From Stramenopiles sp. TOSAG23-6 (Eukaryota; Sar), in NCBI GenBank assembly GCA_900128565.1, contig LT635939.1:1-37659 (forward strand): DNA of 37,659 bases, given 5' to 3'. Positions 18,306 to 27,900 of the stretch are shown here, in pieces (the first letter of the stretch is position 1; each line of letters starts with the position of its first letter). The notes under the pieces were generated by a model that worked only from the letters and a program-made list of their open reading frames with translations, did no database searches and was not told the origin of the DNA. The position numbers and the translations under genes are program-made.

Positions 18306-19841
18306 ATGGTTTACTTGAGGTATTTAAGAATATATGTATTATTCACTTTACAAATTCGATGTAGTTGTATACGCTTAAGCGATACTGGTAAAGTCATTGA
18401 CGCATCAGCGAAGCCATATAGTAGCGTTACTATTGATTTAGACATTTCAGCTCAAAANACAAATGAAGAAAGCAAGTGTCCGCGTAGTCTTAGCAGCAAG
18501 AAACGAAGACAATGTCTGCAGAAATTGAGACGGCGGGGGGATGTAAAAACATCAAAAGACGATGAGCATCGTGAAGGTCAATCATCAAAAGTGAAGAAAG
18601 GGAAAAAGCGTAAAAAAATCGAAGGCGAAAGTAACGACGACGATGATGAAGATCACAAACTCAAGAGACACAAAAAATTAAAAAACGAGGATGGTAAGAG
18701 TGAAGAAACCGAAGACGAAAGCCCCGACGATGACATCCAAGACCAAAAACATAAACATAAGAGGCATAAGTCAAGAAAAAAAAGGAGTGGCAAAAAGCGT
18801 AAAGAGTCCGAAGACAAAAGTACCAACGATGGCGTTGAAGGCCAACAACACAAACACAAGAGACATAATTCATTAAATAACAAGAGTGGTGAAATGGGCG
18901 AAGAACATGAAGACGAAATTAATGGAGATGATGGGATTCCAAAAGACATTGATGTCAATACGGGTGATAAAGAACTAGATGATGAGCTAAAAATGGTGCA
19001 GCGAATGGATACAAAGTTCAAAAAGGTAAATGCAACTGCGACAGGTTTGAGAGAGAATCTAATAAAAAGATTAGAGAAGTTGTTGATAGAGGCTAAAGAA
19101 AAGGTTGAAACATTAAAGAACATGTTAAATGCTGCAAAAAAAAACCATGAAGCTAAAGAAGGGGATACAAAACAAGAAGAAACTAAAAAAGATACACAAC
19201 CAAAAAAAAATAATAGAGATACAAACCAAGAAGAAACTAGAAAAGATAGAAAATCAAAAGCAACTAAGAGTGGGAAAACACAAGAAGAAGATAAAACAGA
19301 TGAAAAAAAAGAAAAACTTGATAACGAAAAAGAAAACGATAGTGAAGTGGGAAAACAAGATACAAAAGCTAATTGCGAATCAGTGAAAAGTCTTTTATCT
19401 AAAGCCAATGAAACAATTAGTACACTAGAAAGCAAAATAAGACAGTTTCAAACTGATAAATGGTCGTCAGATCATCTAAATCAATATGACGGTCTGAAGG
19501 CTTGTCGGAAAGAACTCGAGATTGAGCGTAAGTTGAAAATTGACTTCGGAAAAGCCACACAGTCAACTCAAATAGAAAATATGAAAAAGGAAAATGAGTT
19601 GCATCAGCAAATAAAGCAACTAAAGCAACGCCTGGCATCAGATACGAAAGACGCACGGCAAGCACCACGGGAAGATGAAACTTATAACCGCAGTGAGTAC
19701 AATAGGGTACCTTATCCTAGCCCTATAACAACAACCAGTGGNGGGGGGGGGAGCACATTATACAGCCACAGTGAGTACAATAGGGCACCTTATCCTAACC
19801 CTATAACAACAACCAGTGATGGGGAAAAAAGCACAGTATAA
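18306..19841 (+). CDS. Putative secreted or luminal charged coiled-coil protein
   Basis: A 511-codon protein of unknown family. The first about 25 residues (MVYLRYLRIYVLFTLQIRC) resemble a signal peptide or anchor. Then comes a long hydrophilic Lys/Glu/Asp region with imperfect repeats of about 50 residues, each an acidic DDD segment followed by a basic HKHKRHK cluster (about 110-210). A coiled coil follows from about 240 to 450 (LIKRLEKLLIEAKEKVETLK, and later STLESKIRQF). Near the end a 16-residue motif, SEYNR-x-PYP-x-PITTTS, occurs twice. Ambiguous bases at 18458 and 19742 (beside a G8 run) leave two residues unknown, and the G run may hide an indel. Composition alternates charge blocks strongly, so database matches will be misleading. 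No catalytic motif is visible. A matrix or cell-surface role is only a guess. Confidence 0.6.
   Translation: MVYLRYLRIYVLFTLQIRCSCIRLSDTGKVIDASAKPYSSVTIDLDISAQXTNEESKCPRSLSSKKRRQCLQKLRRRGDVKTSKDDEHREGQSSKVKKGKKRKKIEGESNDDDDEDHKLKRHKKLKNEDGKSEETEDESPDDDIQDQKHKHKRHKSRKKRSGKKRKESEDKSTNDGVEGQQHKHKRHNSLNNKSGEMGEEHEDEINGDDGIPKDIDVNTGDKELDDELKMVQRMDTKFKKVNATATGLRENLIKRLEKLLIEAKEKVETLKNMLNAAKKNHEAKEGDTKQEETKKDTQPKKNNRDTNQEETRKDRKSKATKSGKTQEEDKTDEKKEKLDNEKENDSEVGKQDTKANCESVKSLLSKANETISTLESKIRQFQTDKWSSDHLNQYDGLKACRKELEIERKLKIDFGKATQSTQIENMKKENELHQQIKQLKQRLASDTKDARQAPREDETYNRSEYNRVPYPSPITTTSXGGGSTLYSHSEYNRAPYPNPITTTSDGEKSTV
19692..19817 (+). repeat. 78-bp-spaced direct repeat, 2 copies, coding
   Basis: Two near-identical segments of about 48 bp (19692-19739, 19770-19817) encode the SEYNR-x-PYP-x-PITTTS motif at the C-terminus of the charged coiled-coil protein. 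An N and a G8 run lie between them. The second copy contains CCTAACCCTA. Confidence 0.85.
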
Positions 19842-19933
19842 AATATAAAAAAAGTTATGAAAAGTTTATTTCTATCAAGAGCAACTGAGTATAATCAGAT
19901 TACTGGTTATTTGTACTACGAACGTACTTGTAC

Positions 19934-20236
19934 CTACATGGTACGGTTACCTGGAAGTCTGTTATCACCATTCCGAATTGGGTTACATCCTTGAAATTTT
20001 AAATACTCTTTCGTCTCAGCTGCCCACTCACTGGATATGGTTCTTGGTAATTTTGCTTTTGCACGAGCAGATCCCCATAAAAGGAATGAAATGCCACTAA
20101 AGATACCAACACCAGCAAATGCTGCCTTTTTCGGTCCCAACTGTTTTGCGTGGTTTCGTATAGTTCTCATGAATAAAACCATCGTATGTCGCTCTATTTG
20201 GGGTGTTATGATGAAAAAATGAGAAAAATAAGTCAT
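19934..20236 (-). CDS. Small single-span membrane protein, possibly mitochondrial
   Basis: A 100-codon protein. One hydrophobic span lies at about residues 39-57 (AAFAGVGIFSGISFLLWGS), preceded by a basic helix (MRTIRNHAKQLGPKK) and followed by a polar tail with LPRTISSEWAAETKEYLKFQ and a Pro/Asn end. Size and layout (basic amphipathic segment, one span, short soluble tail with a W-x-x-x-T-x-E-Y pattern) are typical of small accessory subunits of mitochondrial respiratory complexes in protists. That is an analogy, not a family match. The start may instead be Met19 (MVLFMRT), which gives a more compact basic N-terminus. It ends in TAG, the only non-TAA stop seen here, and converges on the upstream gene with a 92-bp gap. 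Confidence 0.55.
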   Translation of the reverse strand: MTYFSHFFIITPQIERHTMVLFMRTIRNHAKQLGPKKAAFAGVGIFSGISFLLWGSARAKAKLPRTISSEWAAETKEYLKFQGCNPIRNGDNRLPGNRTM

Positions 20237-21054
20237 TATTGTTATGATTTACACAAATATGGGGGGTATTGATATAGTCAAATGGATACACGTATATTGA
20301 AGTTAACTGGGAAAGAACGTGGTCCTTGAAAAAGACCGAAACATCAAGAATACTGTTGAATACAGAAACACAACCAAAACATTTGAGAATGTACTCAATT
20401 GCTATGATCTAGAACAAAAAATGAGTACTGATACAATAATTTAAGTTACTGGGATATTTAAAAACAATTGTAAGATAAACATTACTCACTATTTACACAA
20501 TGTAATCGTACTATTCTAAAATCCACGTCGTCCGATGTACTACTGTACTCTTTCTTTTACCTCCCGAGTCGATAGAGACTCGAGTCGAGTCGAGTCGCAC
20601 TATTTTTTTTGCGCCTGGTATGATACCCGGTAATCTATCACAGAGATTAATATCGCAAGTGTTCACTCGAACGTACCACTCGAGTTGTATTCTATTCATT
20701 CTATTGTATTGCGCAAAATAAATTGAGCATTATCTTGAGGAGTCCTGTAATTTAATTATAATTACTTGTACCATCTAATTTATTCCTTGGCAAAAGAAAC
20801 ACGAAATATCAGGTTAATTTCCGCGTAACACGAAATCCAGTGTTTTTAGTTGCGCGCATGCCATTCTACGATTAGATTAGATTTAGATTCGAAAGATCTT
20901 CTTCTTTTACTTTTTCGAAATTCTTGTATTCATCGAGTAGTTATTGAGTATGTATTTTTTATAATATACTCTTGATGATCTATTTGATTGAAGTAATATT
21001 TATGTATCTATCGAACAGAATACTAAGAGCAATATATGTGTGAATTGGAAATAA
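20237..21054. other. Long divergent spacer (818 bp)
   Basis: The largest gap in the window. It holds a CGAGT-based repeat (20577-20597), a (GA)TTAGATT-rich run near 20870-20890, and two copies of AACACGAAAT (20798-20807, 20827-20836). A 62-codon minus frame at 20511-20699 looks spurious. I see no tRNA cloverleaf and no other convincing gene. Confidence 0.5.
20577..20597. repeat. CGAGT pentanucleotide repeat with palindrome
   Basis: Three CGAGT units follow GACT, creating the palindrome GACTCGAGTC. It is conspicuously GC-rich for this AT-rich spacer and has a further CTCGAGT match near 20680. Confidence 0.75.
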
Positions 21055-21912
21055 ATGAGTTCTGTAGTTTCACACGTAATTGTACACAGTGACGGTGCTA
21101 AACAGTCTACTTTAATTGATGGTAGACTTGTTATAAAAGAATGTGATGGAACAGTAACAACACGGCTACCATGTGGAAGTCAAACCACATCTTATCCCGA
21201 TGGTACATTAACTCATATGACAAACTCTGGCGAAGCAATTATTCAAATTGAACCACGCGATGGTCCTATAATAGTGGAACTTTGGCAAAACGTTCATATT
21301 CAAATAAGCAATTGTATCATCCGTGAAAATAATCCTTTAGTTTTTATATCGCATTTTCTCTTGTGCTTTGAATTTGCTGTCATGGAAAATATGGAATATT
21401 ACATAATGCTGCCAAATGGAAAAGTTGTAATTGGGGATTTCAAGAAAGAAAAAATAGAAAATGATAAATTTAACTCAAGAATATCGCAAGAAATCAATAG
21501 CACCACATTTCCTTGTTTGGATAAAGCATATACTACGCAAATAAATATGTTTGATAGAATAGCAAAGGAGATATATCAAATATCAAAAGATATTATAAAT
21601 GTGTGGACCCTAAATCAAAAATCTGCTATTTATATTTCTCAGGCCCTGAAAAATATAGTCAAAAAAATAGAAATCCTTTTATCTGATTCTAAAAATGCGA
21701 TGTTATGTGATTTTTCTCAGCAAAATATAAAACAAAAAACTCAAAAAATACTAAAACGTAGCATCTATTATGCAAATATTGCACTGTTAAATGCCAAAAA
21801 AAGTAAAACATCAAGCTTGCAAGTTTATTCACTCAATAAGGCATATCAAATATTACAAAAAGAATATGCTTTTATAAAGTGGATGGATTACACAAAAAAA
21901 CAAAACGACTAA
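21055..21912 (+). CDS. DG-rich beta-repeat N-terminal protein, possibly ciliary
   Basis: A 285-codon protein. Residues about 10-70 form short repeated beta strands, each closed by a DG or G turn: HSDGAKQSTLIDGRLVIKE, CDGTVTTRLPCGSQTTSYPD, then GTLTHMTNSGEAIIQ. This pattern resembles the D-G turn repeats of SPAG17/PF6 and the TCP10/CPAP G-box sheet, found in ciliary central-apparatus and centriole proteins. The match is by pattern only. Residues about 95-115 are hydrophobic (FISHFLLCFEFAV) and may be a buried strand pair or read-through of a retained intron. A second PNGKVVIGDF strand unit follows, then a helical, Lys-rich C-terminus. The neighbouring EMAP-like and IQ genes make an axonemal link attractive, but it stays an inference. 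The 3' end lies inside a 61-bp tandem duplication. Confidence 0.6.
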   Translation: MSSVVSHVIVHSDGAKQSTLIDGRLVIKECDGTVTTRLPCGSQTTSYPDGTLTHMTNSGEAIIQIEPRDGPIIVELWQNVHIQISNCIIRENNPLVFISHFLLCFEFAVMENMEYYIMLPNGKVVIGDFKKEKIENDKFNSRISQEINSTTFPCLDKAYTTQINMFDRIAKEIYQISKDIINVWTLNQKSAIYISQALKNIVKKIEILLSDSKNAMLCDFSQQNIKQKTQKILKRSIYYANIALLNAKKSKTSSLQVYSLNKAYQILQKEYAFIKWMDYTKKQND

Positions 21913-21987
21913 ATTCTTTGATTAAAATGCTTTTATAAAGTGGATGGATTACACAAAAAAACAAAACGACTAAATTCTTTGATTAAA
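21866..21987. repeat. Perfect 61-bp tandem duplication across two convergent 3' ends
   Basis: Positions 21866-21926 and 21927-21987 are identical. Copy 1 contains the last codons and TAA of the plus-strand gene. The end of copy 2 supplies the TAA (TTA at 21983-21985) of the minus-strand EMAP-like gene. Perfect identity means it is very recent or an assembly artefact. Confidence 0.95.
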
Positions 21988-24900
21988 AAATATTCCAAAT
22001 TGGTTTTCCTGTATTTTCGTCGGATCCAGCAAATGTATGATATAATTGGACAAATTCTATTGGTGTTGGTGTTATGACTAAATTAAGTGATTCTACAATT
22101 TTTTTGAAATTATCAAATGAATTGTTTCCAAAACTGCCTCTCTTCGTGGTAGGATTTGGCTTTTTGTTGTCTGGTACACGCCCGACACTTTTTACATTCA
22201 TTGAATGTTTTTCAGGATAAAAATTCATTTTTGATCTAGCTTTTGATTTGAGTATTTGACATTGAGCAAAACTATTTACGGGGGCGATTTCGTTAATCAT
22301 ATTTTGAATATATTGTAGATTTTTTATACACTCTGAAATTGATGCAGCAGTTGATATGAATTGTACAGCTAATTTATCAATTTCTTCTCGATCGGCTTTC
22401 AAAAATTGTTCAAGTTGAGAGATACTCATAAAATTGCATAAATTAAAAACAATAGTATTTGTATCAATTGCATTAAATAGATACCGCATGAGGTCAATTT
22501 CAAATTCTTGTAACTCAATCTCAGTATTATTAGCATTATTGTTAATTATTGAAACGCATGTGTTAAACGGTATCACTAAATTTATACATTCAGGGTGACG
22601 TGCAAGCTTATTAATAAAAACATTAGTACTATATTTCGTACTTATTATACTCGTCAATGATTTATGTAACCAATGTAATTTAGATAATGGAATTTGTCTC
22701 GTAACATTTCGTAGAGTCTTTTCTCCTTTTACATCTCCACTATTTCCAATATCAAATTCTGTCTTTATTGGACTTTCAGTTTTTGTTAAAGAAGGCTTCA
22801 ATGAAATTGGTGAAATTTTCCATTGTAATATTGCACCATCAGACCAACCAGTTGTGATTGCAGTGCTACTAGATTTTTTTCTATTATTTGAAATATATGA
22901 GTCCATACTCGAAATTGAAGCAATTCCACTCCCGTGGCCGTAGTGATAATTAGAAATACTAATATTTCTTGCAGGTGTTTTAAAAATACGTAACAAAGGA
23001 GTTTTATCACCAACTAATAAACATTTACCATAATGTGATATTTGTAGGCAAACCTGTCGCTTTTGTTGTAATTGTGATTCTTGAGATATTGTGGGAATTA
23101 TTGCTTCTCCTGTACTCAAATGAACACTTGTAACAGGTTTAGCTAAAACAGATGAACTTGAACTTCGTCTTTGTGTTGTGAAAGATTGATTTGATGAAGA
23201 TTTCACATTCTTGCGTAAATTATTCTGTGTCGTGTTTAAATAAGCTTTCAGTATGGCACTCACTGAAGTATCAGTCAGACAATGCCAGCCATCCCATTTA
23301 CTATTAATTGCCGTACTTTGACTTGTTCTAAACATACCATCTTCAGTTGTTGTTGAAGGTGGTTTCGATAGAGCAGAAAAATTTGTTTGTTCATTATTTT
23401 TACTACTTTTACTAAATTTAGTCAATTTAACGATTTTGGATTGCTTTGTACCTTTTGTATTTTTTGTACTTTTTGTATTTTTTGCATTTTTTGTATTCCT
23501 TGCATCATAGTTTTCAAATACTAGATTATCATCATTTCTATCACTCACAATTTGATAATATTTCGTATTTTGTGTTTCATCTTCAGTGCGTAACCATTGA
23601 CTATCTTCACTCCAATCTATTGCAGTCAATATTTTATTATTCATTGTAGTAGAAACATCCACTTCATCCTCATGAATAATTATATTAGTAGTAGGTTTAT
23701 TTCTTGGATGTTCTTCTTTTAATTGAATCGTTTTTTGATCATATTTACCACCACATTGAACAACGTTAATATAACTAGATGATGCAATTGCTAAATATTT
23801 TCCATTCGGTGAATATTGTACTAAATTCACATTATTTTGTCGTGTTGTGCTTAATGAAGGAGGTGGGATCGTTTTTCTGTTTTTCTTCAATTGTGAATCT
23901 GAAATTCTATTTTGAATATTACTATACGATGCAACAAAGGGTAATGTACAAATAATTTCTAATTGTAAAGCGTTATTTCCACTGCCAAATGCCACTATCC
24001 CTGTTATACCATTTTCCATTCCAATAGCAAACTCGTGGCCATCTTTATGAAAATCAGCACATACTACACTTTCCGGTACAATTAATGAACCTATAGGTAA
24101 TCCTTTAGTTGATGTATTCCACAGTACAACATGTGCTTCTTCGCCTCCCGTGATAAAATATGGATATTTTGGATGCGTAGCCAAAGCAGGTGAACTGCCA
24201 CAATGACCATATGCTACTGTTGATGTTAATGTATTATGACCACTTGTATTCACATGATGAATACCTAAGATATTTGATACTATACATAACTCGCCATGTT
24301 GACCAGGTGCAGAATTCCAACGTAATTGTATTGGGAAGGGATCACATGACGATGATGCTGAGAAGCGATGTCTTTGCAAATAGTTTAATGTGGGTTTAAA
24401 AACACGAATTATTTCTAAAAATACTTTTGGTGTGTTTGTGTTTGACACGTTATTATTTTCAGTATTTTCATTGTTTCCGGTAGTTGTAGGTAATAGTATA
24501 TTTAATTTCCATAACTTTACGTAATTCTCGATACAACTTGTTGCAAGTAATTTACTTGTACCGTGTGTTAATGTTTTACAATCTCCTCCAGCATTTGTAT
24601 ATAAATTATTTATATCACGTATAAACGATATTGCAGTGATATAAGAACTATGAGCAGATTTCATAGTATATAAAGGTACAGGTTGTTCAATAGAATTACT
24701 CATGCTTGTTCCTGTATTTAATGTTGTAAAATTAATATACCCAGGATTACTATCTGCTACACAGGGAGGTAGCCAGATACTTATACCACCCGTATTTGAA
24801 GCACTAGCAATCCAATATGTACATATATCTTGTGTTATATTTCGCATATTTCGTGATCCATCTGGGGAATATATTTCAGTATCATAATCATATGCTTGAA

Positions 24901-27900
24901 TAGGACAAATTGTTACACATGAGGCATTTTTTTGCAATACTCCTATGTTACGATTTCGATATCGACCATGCGCTATTCCATCATTTGTTGCATCATGAGT
25001 ATTTTCATTAGTAGTGTTATCAGTTGTTGCATTATTATAATTTTTGCTTGTAGTGTTCATCACAAAATCTAAAATTGATAACTTATTATTTGTAGTATTA
25101 TTCATCGAATTTAAATTATATAAAACCCAAGGTGTGATTCCTGATATAGCTGATCCTTTTGTAGTTGATGTTTGCATTGTCTGTTGCTGTTGCTGTTGTT
25201 GCTGTGATGTTGTCCCATCTGTAGGATCTACGCCCGTCGATAAATGTGTGGAGTGTGATGAATTTCGTATTTCTGTACTCCAAAAACTAATCTCACAAGG
25301 TTGTGTGTGATGATTTTGTCTATGATATGCATACGAATTCGTCTTAAATGCCTCGTCTTTTTGAGTGTAGCAATTCGCTACAATACCAATTTGTGCATTA
25401 TTATTAATAGTACCATTCATGGTAGTAGAGGACAGGCCATTATTATATGTAAATGAACGAGAGTTCCAAGATGTAATGTAAATATCTTTTACCCTGCCAC
25501 AATTTTTATGTGATGCAATGGCTAATAATTTTCCGCTCCGCCATTGCCACAGAGCTATATCACCTGAAATTCCACCAGACGCAAGCATTTCGCCATCAGA
25601 AGAACTAAATGCTAATGCAGATATTTCCATGGGATGATGATGCAGCACTTGAAGCGTAACAGGTTTATTTTCTGAGCTGTTTGAGCATTTCCATATCACA
25701 ATTGATGCGGATGCTTCAACACCACGAGTATCTTTTCGACATCGATAACCGCTCGCTACAATTCCACCTGTGGAATCAACTGCTATTGCTGTGACTGGTG
25801 TTGTTGCATTAGCATGAAAATATCTTTGATAATCTGATCCAAAGTTTTTTGTGCCTTGAATAACATGTGTAGCACCAACAGCAAATAATAGCTCACCTGT
25901 AGCTATAGGAATTGCGTTTGGTATTGTGTTGCCATATGCCCATTCTAAAGTCATAGATTGATCAAGATTTACATTTTGTGTATTTTGTGTATTTTGTATA
26001 GTTTTTGTATTCTGTGTATAAACGCTCAAATTATTAGAATTACGATTGTTGATTGTTCTTCGCCATGATTTATCTCTGTTTTTCTGTGGAAGCATTAATA
26101 ATTTGTTCATATTTTTTCTTCCAACACTTATTGAAGAGACTTTGAACAAATGACCATCATTATCAATAGTACCATCTATACTTGTTGTAGTTGTAGTACT
26201 CTGTAAAACATTTTGCTTTTTGTTTTTCCGACGAATTTGATACAATCCATCATTTAGTGATGGCAATATAGAGTATTTATTTGGCTCAACTCCAGTAACA
26301 ACATTAGCATGACATTCTGCCCATGTTTGCTTGAATGTTGTTGGGTAAGAAACATACGTTGCATCTGAGAAACCTTGATCCAGCCTATCAATATTTGTCA
26401 GAATATTTGAAGAAGGCATGAACCAATTTGAAGATCCACACTCAAATATATAAGGTGATAATGGTAAACCTTTCGGTACATTTAATAAACCTGATCTTGT
26501 GTCAATAGTACGCCCAACTATTTCCGATCTCGCAAAATTTGGAGTAGTGCACGTTCTTGGTGATGAATATACAACTAATGCAGGTTTTTTCTTTTTTCTT
26601 TTCGTTTTTTTCATTTTTGTGTCTTCTGTACTTTCGACATTTTCTAAATTTTTATTACTTTTTGTAGTTTTCGTATTTGTTTTACTTTTTGCATTAGAAT
26701 TGAAAGTATGAGCAGGTTGGTATTTTAGTAATTTTCTTCCCCATGTTCCTACATTTACATTATCATTTGTATCCTCCTTTGTGTTTTTTTCAAGTATATT
26801 TTTCATCACAGTATAGTCATCTATCAACTGACCCTTAAATAATTTTTGGTTACTTTGAGTTTTTAGTACACTATTCTTTACAATGTCATCATCCATTGAT
26901 CGACTTTGTTGTTGGGCATTACGTAACTCAGTTTGCATTTTCTTATGCTGCATTAAAGCTTTTTGCAATTCTACTTCTGCTTTCTCCACATTCTCTTTTG
27001 AATCTTGCCGCTTTTTGATACAAGAATTCAAATATTTTTGAGGATCTTTTTCATCACTTTTATCTTCATTTTTCCATTTTTCATTCACTTTATCAAAAGT
27101 TTCAGAGGCATTTTCAAACTCTTTTTCGCATTGCTTCAGACGTTTCAAGCCACTCTTTTTTTGCTTTTGTAAATCATGTAATACTTCTTTCTCGCGTTTA
27201 CTTTGCTTTTGCTCATCACCATCATTAAGCGTGTCAGATTCACCCATAGTACTGTGTATTTTTTCATCAATTTCAGTCATGAAATCACGTGCTTTTTGTA
27301 ATGCTACATCCGCTGTCTTTACAGCCAATTCCGAGGCTTCCATTTCGTGCTTAATTTTCATTTGTTTTGTATTTTTAGATACATATAAAGCAACAGCTGT
27401 ACGTGCTTCAGCTTCATCACGCAAAGCTTTTACTTGTACTGACTGTGCATCAAATAGCTTTTGTTGAAAAATGCGACAATCTTCAGCAAGTTTGCGTTCA
27501 TCACTTGCAATACGCATTTCTTTATCATGTGCCGTCATTTTCGCTTGTAATCGACTTTCTGTAGCATTCGCTTCATTCAAATTTCGTTGCACTTGACTCA
27601 TTTTCAAGTTCACTGACATTTGTGTGAGGGTAGTTGGATCTTTTTCCAATTTCGTATTTTTCATATTTGCATGTGACAAAGTAAAATCTAAACCACCACC
27701 AATTGCACATAATCTCTCTTGTTTTGCTTCTTCGTGTGCTTTACTCGCAATAACACGAGCATCTTCTACACTGGCATTTACAGCTTCAAGCTTACTTTGT
27801 ATTTCTTGTATTGATGCTTCATCACTTCCTTTACGTTTTGTGTTTGCTAAACTTTCTGCCAAACTTTCAGCTTGCTCGACAAGCTCCTCAAGTTTTGATG

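Noticed and set aside
18653-19435. 260-codon minus-strand frame rich in Ser/Phe/Leu
   Set aside because: It is antisense to the charged coiled-coil gene; Lys/Glu/Asp codons read backwards give Phe/Leu/Ser. The sense frame has the signal-peptide-like start and ordered coiled coil.
20511-20699. 62-codon minus frame in the 818-bp spacer
   Set aside because: It runs through the CGAGT repeat and has no recognisable pattern; better explained as chance.
20610-20700. Possible tRNA (GTTCACTCGAAC resembling a T loop)
   Set aside because: No acceptor stem pairing, no anticodon arm and no B-box consensus could be found at proper spacing.
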